A stretch of 64,000 bases of DNA from a gamma proteobacterium symbiont of Taylorina sp. GTDB lineage: Bacteria; Pseudomonadota; Gammaproteobacteria; GRL18. Position numbers and translations under genes: made by a program. Below are positions 6,679-14,929 of the stretch, piece after piece (position 1 is the first letter of the stretch; each line of letters starts with the position of its first letter). The DNA lies in assembly GCA_025655455.1 (NCBI GenBank), contig JAHXIV010000050.1, positions 213,095-277,094 on the forward strand, read 5' to 3'. Under the pieces are notes generated by a model, which saw only the letters and a list, made by a program, of their open reading frames with translations, had not been told where the DNA came from and did no database searches.

Positions 6679-7008
6679 ATGGTGAATAAAGTGCAATATT
6701 TCGGGATTAGAGATTTAAGAGAAAAAATAGGTGATTTTGCCAATAGTGCACAGTCAGGGGAAATTAGTATTATTTCTCGTAGTGGAAGACCTTTAACGAT
6801 AAACATCCCTTTTGATGATGTGCTTATTGAGATGGGGGCACATAAATCTTTAGCTATTAAGCTCTATGAGGAGGAAGTTTTATCCTTGAGTAAAGCTGCT
6901 AGGTATGCTGGTGTAAAAACAGATGAATTTATAAAATTATTAGGTGTTGCTGGTATTAGTGTTTTGGGTGATGTCGATTCTCTGAAAAGTGAGTTAAATC
7001 AATTTTGA
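6679..7008 (+). CDS. UPF0175 family antitoxin
   Basis: From the ATG at 6679 the protein is about 109 residues. Residues 5-40 form a Phd-like N-terminus (GIRDLREKIGDFANSAQSGE, ISRSGRPLTINIP), and the second half has the UPF0175 pattern: SLAIKLYEEEVLSLSKAARY followed by AGVKTDEFIKLLG. The small helix-turn-helix of UPF0175 proteins binds DNA. They are regularly paired with a DUF3368 PIN toxin, as here, where the toxin start overlaps the antitoxin stop. It should neutralise the toxin and repress the operon. Confidence 0.82.
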   Translation: MVNKVQYFGIRDLREKIGDFANSAQSGEISIISRSGRPLTINIPFDDVLIEMGAHKSLAIKLYEEEVLSLSKAARYAGVKTDEFIKLLGVAGISVLGDVDSLKSELNQF

Positions 7009-7556
7009 CTAAAACCAGTTCGATTGATCTTGTTATTGCAGATACGAGTCCATTAATTGTGATTGCAATTATGGATCTATTTCCTGTTTTAAACCAATTA
7101 TTTGAACGTGTATTAGTACCTGACGCCGTTGTTGATGAATGTCTGAATGATTTATCCAAGCCCCATTCTCTGGCAATAAAACAAGCATTAAAAGATAAAA
7201 TCATAGAGCAAAAAAAAATTTCAGATATAGAGTTTTGTCAGTTATTAGGACAAGTTTTAGATCCTGGCGAAGCAGAGGCAATTAGTTTAACTAAAGATCT
7301 TGATGCAATTGCTTTGATAGATGAAAAAAGTGGTAGGAAGATAGCCAAAAGAGAAGGAGTTGATTGTATAGGTAGTTTTTATATTTTGATTAAAGCTAAA
7401 CAAAATGGATTTATTGTATCTGTTGCACCTCTGTTAAAGTGTTTACTTGATCACGGATATTACCTAAACTCTGCTCTTATAGATACTGTTCTTATTGCCT
7501 GTAATGAAATGAACGATGAAAGCAAATCATTATTATCATACTGTGAAAATAACTAG
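7005..7556 (+). CDS. DUF3368 PIN-domain toxin
   Basis: The 183-residue protein starts at TTG overlapping the antitoxin TGA. It has the PIN-domain acidic residues: VIADTSPLIVIA (first Asp), VVDECL (Glu), GEAEAISL (Glu in the central helix) and ALIDEKSGRKIAKREG (second Asp). PIN toxins are metal-dependent RNases. Pairing with UPF0175 is a standard type II toxin-antitoxin layout. The length is about 25 residues longer than the compact family members, with a helical C-terminal tail ending in CENN. Confidence 0.82.
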   Translation: MTKTSSIDLVIADTSPLIVIAIMDLFPVLNQLFERVLVPDAVVDECLNDLSKPHSLAIKQALKDKIIEQKKISDIEFCQLLGQVLDPGEAEAISLTKDLDAIALIDEKSGRKIAKREGVDCIGSFYILIKAKQNGFIVSVAPLLKCLLDHGYYLNSALIDTVLIACNEMNDESKSLLSYCENN

Positions 7557-7595
7557 CTTTTTAGATGTTTGAAAATAAGTGGGCAGCTACAGCTA

Positions 7596-7622
7596 AACCA
7601 CCAGAGAAAAACGCTGGTGGTT
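7596..7622. terminator. Hairpin between convergent PIN toxin and integrase fragment
   Basis: A perfect 9-bp stem (AACCACCAG / CTGGTGGTT) with a 9-base loop lies 40 bp after the toxin stop. There is no clear T-run on either side, so it may be a weak bidirectional terminator or an RNA-stabilising hairpin. Confidence 0.45.
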
Positions 7623-7637
7623 ATCTGAAGTTGTTAT

Positions 7638-7850
7638 TTAAGCAACTAAGTCTGCAAATTGATTGACCACATCAAGGCTTTCAGTATCCTGTAAATGTGC
7701 ATAATATTTTATTGTAGTATTAATATTACTATGCCCCATTAATTTTGATACAGTATAAAGATCCACTTTGTTTTTAATAAGTCGTGATGCAAAATTATGC
7801 CGAAGAGTATATAACACTAAGTCTTCTGGGATATAGGTAAAAAACTGCAT
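7638..7850 (-). pseudogene. C-terminal fragment of a tyrosine recombinase
   Basis: Only the last 70 residues remain: YTLRHNFASRLIKNKVDLYT, KLMGHSNINTTIKYYAHL. These carry the catalytic R-H segment, the second H (MGHS) and the Tyr nucleophile. The arm-binding, core-binding and first catalytic parts are missing; upstream plus-strand DNA is unrelated decayed sequence. It is not the same lineage as the integrase at 2154-3389. It marks the site of an older integrated element. Confidence 0.85.
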
Positions 7851-7862
7851 CTTATAGAAACA

Positions 7863-8228
7863 ATGGGACTCATTATGGATGGAGGGGAGGGATTAAATGC
7901 TATACAGAAAAGAGTATCAGAATCGGCTAATGACCTTGCTGAAATTGCTGATAAAATATAAATTATGAAATAGCTAGAAACAAGGGCTATAACAAAAAGG
8001 CTCAAATGAACAAGTTTTAGCCAATAAGTTAGATATTACTGATCCTGACGATATGGATGAGGCTGAATTGATTCTTCTTGACAGACTGAGTGATGATATC
8101 TTGCTCAATTTGAAGAAGGGTTTCTCAATAAATACACACCTTGTACAGATTATACAGATGAGAAATTAATAGAAGCTATTGCTATTACTCATATTGAATT
8201 TATAAATTCACTTAAGGACGGTTGGTAA
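7863..8228 (+). pseudogene. Decayed gene with frameshifts, unknown
   Basis: The plus strand shows pieces of coding-like sequence in different frames. One runs 32 residues from an ATG at 7863 (MGLIMDGGEGLNAIQKRVSE...), one reads NKLDITDPDDMDEAELILLD around 8020-8090, and one reads EEGFLNKYTPCTDYTDEKLI up to a TAA at 8226-8228. The last stop overlaps the ATG of the next gene (TAATG). This suggests a two-gene operon whose first gene has been broken by frameshifts. I do not recognise the protein. Confidence 0.45.
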
Positions 8229-8605
8229 TGCCTTTAAAACACTTAAAACAAAGCTCATGGACAATTGAAGAAGCCAATCAACAAGTTAAAAAGGAATATG
8301 ATGAACGGTATTGGCAATTTCTGGTCAGGCTAATTAATATCAAAGAGGTTAAATGGAATATTACTGATCACACCATTGATTTTGCCGAGTACATCCCACT
8401 AAAAACACTTGTTGATGAAGTACTAGAGAGAATTCCAACAGAAGAGTTTATGGTTGAAAAATGTCATATATGTGAACATTATTTTAACGTAAACAAAGAT
8501 GACGGTATATTTGGTGATACCGAAAAATTAACACACTTTATCTGTGAAAAATGTGCTCATTCATTAACAGCTTGGGAATTCTATCAAAATCATTTGACGA
8601 CTTAA
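8228..8605 (+). CDS. Unknown protein with a four-cysteine zinc-ribbon-like motif
   Basis: From the ATG at 8228 the protein has about 125 residues. It contains a CHIC pair near residue 77 and a CEKC pair near residue 107, separated by about 27 residues, which fits a zinc ribbon. The N-terminal half is helical with aromatic residues. I recognise no family. The ATG overlaps the stop of the broken upstream gene, so expression may once have been coupled to it. Confidence 0.5.
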   Translation: MPLKHLKQSSWTIEEANQQVKKEYDERYWQFLVRLINIKEVKWNITDHTIDFAEYIPLKTLVDEVLERIPTEEFMVEKCHICEHYFNVNKDDGIFGDTEKLTHFICEKCAHSLTAWEFYQNHLTT

Positions 8606-8731
8606 GATTGCTCTGTTAAAAATCATTACAATAAAAAGGGTTCTTAATTTCAGGTTATTGGATTCTTGTTAATTCCAGTTAACAAGGATTGGTAATATTT
8701 ACATCAAAACTTTAAAAGGAATAAGAAAAAT

Positions 8732-8950
8732 ATGGCTTTTATGACAGTTCCCGATGGTTATGAAAAAACATCTCTTTCAGATTTACAAGGTGCTTGGGGC
8801 TGTTTAATAGATGCTGTTGTTGATTTATATGCTCTTAATGAAGGTAATAAATCATTTATTCATTCTAGATATTCCGTTGGTGCAAATCTTCTTGAACCTT
8901 ATAAAGAAATAATATCTGGTGCTCTATATCCTGATATAATGCGTAATTAT
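8732..8950 (+). pseudogene. 5' part of an unknown gene, cut at its 3' end
   Basis: The reading frame starts with a good Shine-Dalgarno (AAAGGAAT) and reads MAFMTVPDGYEKTSLSDLQG... for about 73 residues. After about 8950 the DNA becomes a fragment of a different gene (HprA) in another frame, so the natural C-terminus is lost. The 5' end looks normal. The family is not recognised. Confidence 0.45.
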
Positions 8951-8952
8951 AC

Positions 8953-9168
8953 GCTCTACAACAAAATCAAATTGCTGGTGCAGGATTGGATGTTTTATCT
9001 GAAGAACCACCAGCCATTGATCATCATTTACTCAATAGTGGCTTAAAGAATTTGATTGTTACGCCTCATATTGCTTGGGCGAGTCAGCAGTCTCGTCAAC
9101 GACTACTCGATCAATTGGCAGATAATATTCAAGAATTTAAACAAGGCAAACCAAGAAATTTACTTTAA
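8953..9168 (+). pseudogene. hprA: C-terminal fragment of a D-2-hydroxyacid (glycerate) dehydrogenase
   Basis: The last 71 codons of an HprA-like dehydrogenase are intact up to the TAA at 9168: IAGAGLDVLSEEPP, NLIVTPHIAWASQQSRQRLL and the final KPRNLL. The TPHIAWAS segment holds the catalytic His. The N-terminal catalytic and NAD-binding parts are missing, replaced by the 8732 gene. The last three-quarters of the family pattern is absent, so it cannot be active. Confidence 0.82.
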
Positions 9169-9180
9169 TTATAAGAACCG

Positions 9181-9447
9181 ATGTTAATGACAAATCATTT
9201 TCAAGAATTTAATAGCCTGACAGTAGAACATATTCAACGTAGAAATAAAGTGCATGAAATATGTCGTCAATATTCTCGTAGTCCATCCAAAGGAGATCTT
9301 AATCGTTTAAAAAGTTTATTTAAAAAAGTTGGAGAGGGAGTTTTTATAGAATCAGGGTTTTATTGTGATTATGGAGATAAAATTTCACTGGGTAATCGTG
9401 CCCATACGATTGATAAAGCAGGCAAACCTTATCCGATTTTTTGTTAA
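9181..9447 (+). pseudogene. maa: Truncated maltose/galactoside O-acetyltransferase
   Basis: The frame covers the N-terminal Mac domain (helical, RRNKVHEICRQYSRSP) and the start of the left-handed beta-helix (GVFIESGFYCDYGDKISLGN). It then jumps to AHTIDKAGKPYP, which belongs about 40 residues later in this family, and stops soon after. The acetyl-CoA-binding repeats are missing. It directly follows the hprA fragment by 12 bp, so both were likely part of one transferred segment. The internal deletion and early stop make it non-functional. Confidence 0.7.
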
Positions 9448-9666
9448 CAGCGAAGATTGAAAAATAGTGCAATAAATTGTAGGTACAAATATTATTATCT
9501 GATTCAGCACTCATCATCCTTCTATTTGTTTTGTCTGGCAGGGTGGAAATGAAGCTTAAATCAGCTAACATTACAGTGATCATACTTTATTAAACTTTTG
9601 ATGATTGGTATAACTCATCATTAAATTCTAAAGGAATGATTGAACCAGTTATAAGGAGTTTTTCCA
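9448..9666. other. Intergenic region upstream of the ene reductase
   Basis: No gene is seen. A Shine-Dalgarno TAAGGAG lies at the right end before the ATG at 9667. Confidence 0.5.
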
Positions 9667-10767
9667 ATGCGTCATAAACTGTTTGAACCATTTACATTAG
9701 GGTCTGTTTCTCTAAAAAACCGTACTGTTATGGCACCCATGACCCGATGTCGTTCTGGAGAAGGGGATACTCCAACGCCACTCATGGCAACGTATTATTC
9801 ACAAAGGGCTACGGCTGGATTGATTCTTACAGAAGGCACACCGGTATCTCCTAAAGCCAGGGGGTATCTCTGGACCCCAGGTATTTATACCCAAGAGCAA
9901 ATTGAAGGATGGAAAAGGGTATCAGAGGCTGTCCATAATGCCGGTGGTCAACTCTTTATGCAAATCTGGCATGTGGGTCGTATTTCTCATCAAAGTTTGC
10001 AGCCAGATTCTGCTGCGCCTGAAGGTCCAACCAATGAACTGAGCAATGCAACCGTGTGTTTTGCTTATGATGAACAAGAAAATCCAGGCAATGTGCCAAC
10101 GACTCAGCCAAAAGCGATTGATGCAGAAGATATTCAACGGATCAAACAGGAGTTTGTCCAGGCTGCTTTAAATGCCCGGCAATCGGGTATAGATGGTGTT
10201 GAAATTCATGGAGCCAACGGCTATCTCTTTGATGAGTTTCTTAATTCCATCATTAATACCCGTCAGGATGGCTATGGTGATTCAATAGAAAACCGTTGTC
10301 ACTTTTTATTAGAAGTGGTGGATGCCGTGTCTGATGCAATTGGAGCTGATCGAACGGGTGTTCGCATTTCACCCAATGGACGCTTCAACGACATTCCTGA
10401 AGATCCACAAATGGAGGCAACCTTTATCTACCTTTCCAGGGAATTAAATCAAAGGGAGATAGCATTTCTTCATATCAATGATCAGGGTACTTTTGGCTTG
10501 CCTTCCATTCCAGAAGGTTTAATTCCCAAGATCCGTTATGTGTTCTCTGGCCCCATTATTTTGTGTGGTGGGTATGATGCTGAGCGTGCCAAGGATGCAA
10601 TTGATCAGGGTATCGCTGATTTGGTGGCATTTGGAGTCCCTTTTATTGCTAATCCCGATTTGCCAGCTCGTCTTGAGCATGGCTGGTCTCTCAATGAAGC
10701 TGATCGTGATACCTTTTATGGTGGTGAAGAGCAAGGATATACCGACTATCCCTTTTATGAGGAATGA
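9667..10767 (+). CDS. nemA: NemA-type ene reductase (Old Yellow Enzyme family)
   Basis: The 366-residue FMN flavoprotein has the full OYE barrel. It reads LFEPFTLGSVSLKNRTVMAP with MTRCRS (residues about 1-30), QIWHVGRISH (the active-site HVGR), GIDGVEIHGANGYLFDEFLN (residues about 180-200), TGVRISPNGRFN, and ILCGGYDAERA near the C-terminus. The His-x-x-His pair of many members appears as EIHGAN. The enzyme reduces activated C=C bonds or nitro compounds with NAD(P)H in the cytoplasm. Length is normal and an AAGGAG Shine-Dalgarno precedes the ATG. Its neighbours are gene fragments, so it may be a survivor of a transferred block. Confidence 0.93.
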   Translation: MRHKLFEPFTLGSVSLKNRTVMAPMTRCRSGEGDTPTPLMATYYSQRATAGLILTEGTPVSPKARGYLWTPGIYTQEQIEGWKRVSEAVHNAGGQLFMQIWHVGRISHQSLQPDSAAPEGPTNELSNATVCFAYDEQENPGNVPTTQPKAIDAEDIQRIKQEFVQAALNARQSGIDGVEIHGANGYLFDEFLNSIINTRQDGYGDSIENRCHFLLEVVDAVSDAIGADRTGVRISPNGRFNDIPEDPQMEATFIYLSRELNQREIAFLHINDQGTFGLPSIPEGLIPKIRYVFSGPIILCGGYDAERAKDAIDQGIADLVAFGVPFIANPDLPARLEHGWSLNEADRDTFYGGEEQGYTDYPFYEE

Positions 10768-10777
10768 CTGACGCTGA

Positions 10778-10924
10778 ATGGCTCCTGCCTTCAATCTCGC
10801 CAGGAAAAACAAGATCAACTATAAGATTCATGAAGATGAACATGATCCAGTATCTGAATCTTATGGCCTGGAAGCAGCAGAAAAATTGTATATTTCCGAA
10901 GCAATAGGAACAAATGGCGGGTAA
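10778..10924 (+). pseudogene. ybaK: N-terminal fragment of YbaK/EbsC Cys-tRNA(Pro) deacylase
   Basis: A 48-codon frame reads MAPAFNLARKNKINYKIHED, EHDPVSESYGLEAAEKL, which is the start of YbaK (normal length about 155 residues). After EAIGTNGG the frame ends at TAA. The rest of the deacylase is not found downstream. It begins 10 bp after the ene reductase stop. Confidence 0.7.
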
Positions 10925-11052
10925 TCATTCTATCAGGTAACGCTTTTTTAGTATTTGATGATGGCTCTGATATTACTATTGAAAATAGGAGACTACACTA
11001 GCGAAACAAGATGTTTAGTGGTCTTCGGAACAAAAAGAATTGACTAACCTTT

Positions 11053-11982
11053 ATGCTTATTAATCGACGATTATTTTTAAAAACACTATATGGTATTGGA
11101 TTAAGTTTGTTTTATCCTTCTTTGGCGAATACAAATATTAAAAATAGTTATCTGACCAGAGAAATTCCAAAGACTAAAGAAAGTATTCCAGTAATTGGTA
11201 TGGGAACATGGATTAGTTTTAATGTCGGTCATAATCTTAAGGCAAGAAATGAACGTACCAAAGTGCTTGATACCTTTTTTCAACTGGGCGGAGGCTTGAT
11301 TGATTCTTCGCCCATGTATGGCTCTGCTGAAGAAGTATTGGGATATGCACTGAAGAAAATTGGAAAACCACAACCCACTCTTTTTTCTGCAACAAAAGTA
11401 TGGACATCATCACTTGCAGAAGGTAACGAGCAATATCATGACTCACTCAACTTATGGGGGGTTAAACAACTTGATTTGTATCAAATTCACAACCTGCTGG
11501 GATGGAAAAAGCATCTCCCGATACTCCAAAATTTGAAACGTGATGGGAAAATCCGCTATATTGGAATGACGACCTCTCATGGCAGACGACATGACGAATT
11601 AGAAAATATTATCCGACATACTGATATTGACTTCGTACAGTTGACTTATAATATCCTTGATCGTGAAGTAGAAAACCGATTATTACCTGCTGCTCAAGAT
11701 AATGGCGTTGCTATCATTGCCAACAGACCCTTTCAGGGAGGAGAGTTGTTTTCTCAGTTTGCCCATCAACCATTACCTGTTTGGAGCAAAGAGATTGACT
11801 GTCATAACTGGGCTCAATTCTTTCTAAAATTTACCATTTCTCATCCTGCTATAACATGTGCTATTCCGGCAACCTCTCAAGTATCTCATATGATAGAAAA
11901 CATGGGGGCAATGCAAGGACGTTTACCTGATGCAAATATGCGTACCCAGATGATTGAATACATCAACAAACTAAATGCTTGA
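11053..11982 (+). CDS. Tat-exported aldo/keto reductase
   Basis: The N-terminus NRRLFLKTLYGIGLSLFYPS is a twin-arginine signal (RRLFLK followed by a hydrophobic stretch), so the enzyme is probably sent folded to the periplasm. The AKR barrel follows, with the catalytic tetrad visible: D in GGGLIDSSP, Y in MYGSAEEV, K in SATKVW and H in YQIHNLLG. The C-terminal cofactor region includes AIPATSQVSHMIENMGA. The substrate is unknown. The last 8 bp overlap the ATG of a membrane protein, so the two form an operon. Confidence 0.85.
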   Translation: MLINRRLFLKTLYGIGLSLFYPSLANTNIKNSYLTREIPKTKESIPVIGMGTWISFNVGHNLKARNERTKVLDTFFQLGGGLIDSSPMYGSAEEVLGYALKKIGKPQPTLFSATKVWTSSLAEGNEQYHDSLNLWGVKQLDLYQIHNLLGWKKHLPILQNLKRDGKIRYIGMTTSHGRRHDELENIIRHTDIDFVQLTYNILDREVENRLLPAAQDNGVAIIANRPFQGGELFSQFAHQPLPVWSKEIDCHNWAQFFLKFTISHPAITCAIPATSQVSHMIENMGAMQGRLPDANMRTQMIEYINKLNA

Positions 11983-12673
11983 ACTACTGAATTTCTCTAT
12001 TCTTGATATGACGCCTTATAATAGGCAAGCATATTTTAACCTGCTTGAATATTACAATCAGTCCATTTGGCCACTTCATATTCTAACAGTCTTGATAACA
12101 AGCTGGCTTTTGTATTCCTGGTCAAAGAGTCAACAATATATTTTAAATATAATTCTAGTAATATTTGCCATTGTGTGGATAGCTAATGGTTATCTATATC
12201 ACCAACAATACTATCTCAGCCTTAATTGGGCAGCGGAGTACTTTGGCTATCTGTTTATGGTTCAGGGTATATTTTTTTTTATGATGGCGATTTTTCTAAA
12301 AGTTAACACAAACTATTCAGAGCTTATACTCAATAGCCAAATTTCTTATTTTCTATTAGTTTTGGCTCTGATTATTTATCCACTGTCAGGTTTTATTGAG
12401 GGCAGAAGCTTTATCCAACTGGAATCATTTGCATTAACTCCAACCCCCATTGTGCTCGCATCACTTGCATTGATTTTGAAAATAAATAGAAAGGCAGGAT
12501 TAGTACTTAGTTTCATTCCATTAATCTGGAGTGTTATTAGCATGGGGCTGTCCTGGAAAATACAATTAATAGAGTTTTATATTATAGTGATCGGACTCAG
12601 TGTGTTTATTTTATGCTTCTTTTTCTCGACTGATACGATAAAGATCTACAATACTGAAAACCCAAAGAAGTGA
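11975..12673 (+). CDS. DUF6064-like integral membrane protein
   Basis: The 232-residue protein has about six or seven hydrophobic segments and an N-terminal motif MTPYNRQAYFNLLEYYNQSI, WPLHILTVLI, as in the DUF6064 family of unknown function. It overlaps the end of the Tat-type aldo/keto reductase gene by 8 bp and is co-transcribed with it. It may anchor or support that enzyme, but no function is known. Confidence 0.65.
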   Translation: MLELLNFSILDMTPYNRQAYFNLLEYYNQSIWPLHILTVLITSWLLYSWSKSQQYILNIILVIFAIVWIANGYLYHQQYYLSLNWAAEYFGYLFMVQGIFFFMMAIFLKVNTNYSELILNSQISYFLLVLALIIYPLSGFIEGRSFIQLESFALTPTPIVLASLALILKINRKAGLVLSFIPLIWSVISMGLSWKIQLIEFYIIVIGLSVFILCFFFSTDTIKIYNTENPKK

Positions 12674-12960
12674 TAAAATTGTAGTTGCAATTTGTATCTG
12701 CAGAGTATCAGTTTGAGTCAGCATATTAGACAAGGTCATTATATCAAGTTTCAGAATTTCATTGGCAGGAATAGTATTTAGGATCTCAATAGTTCGTTAT
12801 AAAAAATAGTTTTGAATTAGCCAATGAAAGACGATACATGTACCACTGTATTGGTGGTTATACTCTTCAAGCTAAAACAGGACAGTATTAATTAATGTTA
12901 ATAATCAGGACAAAATCTCCCTGAAAATCAATTACACCTACTGCACTCGTAAGCCTGCAA

Positions 12961-13164
12961 CTACTTTTGATTACTGAAGACCATTTTTAGATTGCTTTTT
13001 AAGTATTGACCTATGCCGTATTTTTTTACTTCAAATTTGAGTTCCCTGAGACCTTTAGTGGTTTCAGGGAGTTTCAATGCCTGGACAATCGCATTTGCGC
13101 TGCCTAGTTGTTCTTTGCCGGTCAGCTCCTTGATATAACCATATTTTGATGGGGAATAAATCCC
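12961..13164 (-). pseudogene. MFS transporter fragment (LplT/Aas-like)
   Basis: Read on the minus strand, an open stretch without a start begins GIYSPSKYGYIKELTGKEQL, GSANAIVQAL. This matches the S-P-x-K-Y-G-x-x-x-E-L segment between helices 4 and 5 of LplT/Aas-type MFS proteins. It then continues into unrelated KLPETTKGLRELKFEVKKYG and stops. The transporter's other helices are not present nearby. The remainder of 12674-13238 holds no gene. Confidence 0.5.
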
Positions 13165-13238
13165 TTAATTTTAAAAAGCTTGTCCATAACTGTGTTTCAT
13201 TTATTTTCAAAAAGCAACCTGGCAGTGCTTTTAAATAC

Positions 13239-13838
13239 TTAGTTAGAAGTAAATCCTTTTAGATAATTACTGATCAATGATTGGGTTAAATCATCGACTG
13301 ATTCAACACCGGCTACACCAAGATTACCAGTGATGGCAAGAATACAAATACCGTGAACACCACCCCATATGGCACGGGCTGCATTTTTAATTTCGACTGC
13401 TGATTTATGAGGGGCAAGTGCTTGTAAATGCTTTTCAACCTGAGTAAACATCCGGGTCACGCGTTCCATATACCAATTGGGAGTATGTTCTTCCTCTGAG
13501 TGATGCTCAAAAACAATTTTCCAGCGCTGTGATTCTTCATCGGCAAAACTGATATAAGTTTGGGCAAGCTGGAGCAGGGCGTTCTGACTGTCAGAAGGCA
13601 GTGGTTTATCTGCTGTCATTTTTTGATAAAGTCGATCCAGCGTTCTGGCATTCACATGTAGAATCAAGTCGTCGAGATTTTTAAAGATGAGATAGAGAGT
13701 GCCGACGGTATAGCCGATTGCTTGAGCAACTTTTCTTGCGCTGAGTCCACTTAATCCTTTTTCCAATATCATTTTTTCAGCAGCTATGAGTGCCATTTCC
13801 TTGATTTCTTCTCGACTGTGATCGCTTCGTCTTGCCAT
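13239..13838 (-). CDS. TetR family transcriptional regulator
   Basis: The 199-residue protein has the TetR DNA-binding domain at residues about 8-58 (REEIKEMALIAAEKMILEKG, LSGLSARKVAQAIGYTVGTL, YLIFKNLDDLILHV). A helical ligand domain follows, containing AARAIWGGVHGICILAITGN, which is the WHG-type C-terminal domain. It is divergent from the VIT-domain gene. Four copies of a TGAACA-N-TGTTCA site lie in the shared promoter region, so it most likely represses both itself and that gene. Confidence 0.9.
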   Translation of the reverse strand: MARRSDHSREEIKEMALIAAEKMILEKGLSGLSARKVAQAIGYTVGTLYLIFKNLDDLILHVNARTLDRLYQKMTADKPLPSDSQNALLQLAQTYISFADEESQRWKIVFEHHSEEEHTPNWYMERVTRMFTQVEKHLQALAPHKSAVEIKNAARAIWGGVHGICILAITGNLGVAGVESVDDLTQSLISNYLKGFTSN

Positions 13839-13877
13839 GATTTTTTCTCGACTTTTTCTAAAATAACAAAAAATAAT

Positions 13878-14052
13878 TGAACAGTGTTTATTTATATGTT
13901 ATAACATAACTGAACACTGTTCAAAATACAAGTATATTCTGCAAATTTGCAGTTTTTTTTAGAGTTTTAATTAAACAGTGTTCAATATGAGCAACCATAA
14001 GGAGAATGTATCAGCTTATGGTTCACAGTATTTTTAAATTGAACAATGTTCA
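13878..14052. promoter_or_regulatory. Four operator copies for the TetR regulator
   Basis: The site TGAACA-N-TGTTCA occurs perfectly at 13911-13923 and 14040-14052. Imperfect copies are at 13878-13890 (TGAACAGTGTTTA) and 13972-13984 (TAAACAGTGTTCA). They flank the tetR start and the VIT start. The 13-bp palindrome is about the size expected for a TetR dimer half-turn site; repeated sites in a divergent promoter suggest cooperative autoregulation. Confidence 0.7.
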
Positions 14053-14068
14053 TTTAATGGAGAAGATC

Positions 14069-14569
14069 ATGAAAATTATAAAAAACATAAAAAATTTCTG
14101 TAACACTATCTTAGTCATGACGCTAATGACACTCAGCCCGGTGATTGTTGCTGGTGGCCTGCTAACACCCAGTGATGGCAGTTTACCGCCTCTGGATCTT
14201 AAAGATCACCATGTCAAAGTGGTCATTGAGGATGGTTATGCCATGACGACGGTGGATCAGATCTTTCATAATCCTCATGCACAGGATTTAGAGGCTATTT
14301 ATTCGTTTCCAGTGCCTGAGCATGGTGCGGTGAATGAGTTGACTGTATGGATAGATGGAAAACCTGTAACTGGTGAAGTGATGGAGAAAAAACAAGCACG
14401 AAAAGTGTATGAGGAGGAAAAAGCCGCAGGACGTGAAGCAGGAATTACTGAGAAGGATAGTTACAAAACTTTTGACACCTCAGTATCTCCGGTCAGGGCT
14501 GGTCAGGATACACGGGTACGGATTGTTTATATACAGCCTGCGCATGTTGATACTGGTATGGGTCGTTAA
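14069..14569 (+). pseudogene. VIT-domain protein, truncated before its vWA domain
   Basis: From the ATG at 14069 (GGAGA Shine-Dalgarno upstream) the protein has a signal peptide (LVMTLMTLSPVIVAGG) and a VIT domain: HVKVVIEDGYAMTTVDQIFH, YSFPVPEHGAVNELTVWIDG, GEVMEKKQARKVYEEEK. Full-length relatives, VIT-vWA proteins of marine proteobacteria linked to sortases, are 600-700 residues long. This one stops after AHVDTGMGR, at the end of the VIT domain. A C-terminal vWA domain or sortase gene is not found. It lies under TetR-type operators that look intact. Confidence 0.7.
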
Positions 14570-14634
14570 GCAATGCATCTAATGAGGTTATTTTGCCCAG
14601 AATTGGTGTCTTTAATGCTGCTATCAATGCATAC

Positions 14635-14835
14635 TTATTCATGGCTTTTACTATCCTCTACAATTGATTCCCAATTCTTTAAGTAATTATCTGATAATTT
14701 ACCAATAGTGATTTTTTTATCCGTTATTACCGATACAGGTACAACCCAGCACTGTTTAGCAGAACGTCCATATTTTCCATCCGCATTGCCTCGGTAAACC
14801 ACATCACCTTCATAATTCATCCAGTTTATAGACAA
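14635..14835 (-). CDS. Unknown 66-residue protein
   Basis: The reading frame gives MSINWMNYEGDVVYRGNADG, then KYGRSAKQCWVVPVSVITDK and a helical end. It has an even residue composition that looks protein-like but no recognisable family and no strong Shine-Dalgarno. It may be the 3' remnant of a larger gene broken at the same point as the VIT gene. Confidence 0.35.
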   Translation of the reverse strand: MSINWMNYEGDVVYRGNADGKYGRSAKQCWVVPVSVITDKKITIGKLSDNYLKNWESIVEDSKSHE

Positions 14836-14929
14836 GTTAGTTCATCACAGTGAGTCACAAATATATTTCATTCTTGTTGGGTAGGGATTAAACTTTTTAT
14901 TTACTTAAAAATATCAGAATTTCCCTAAC

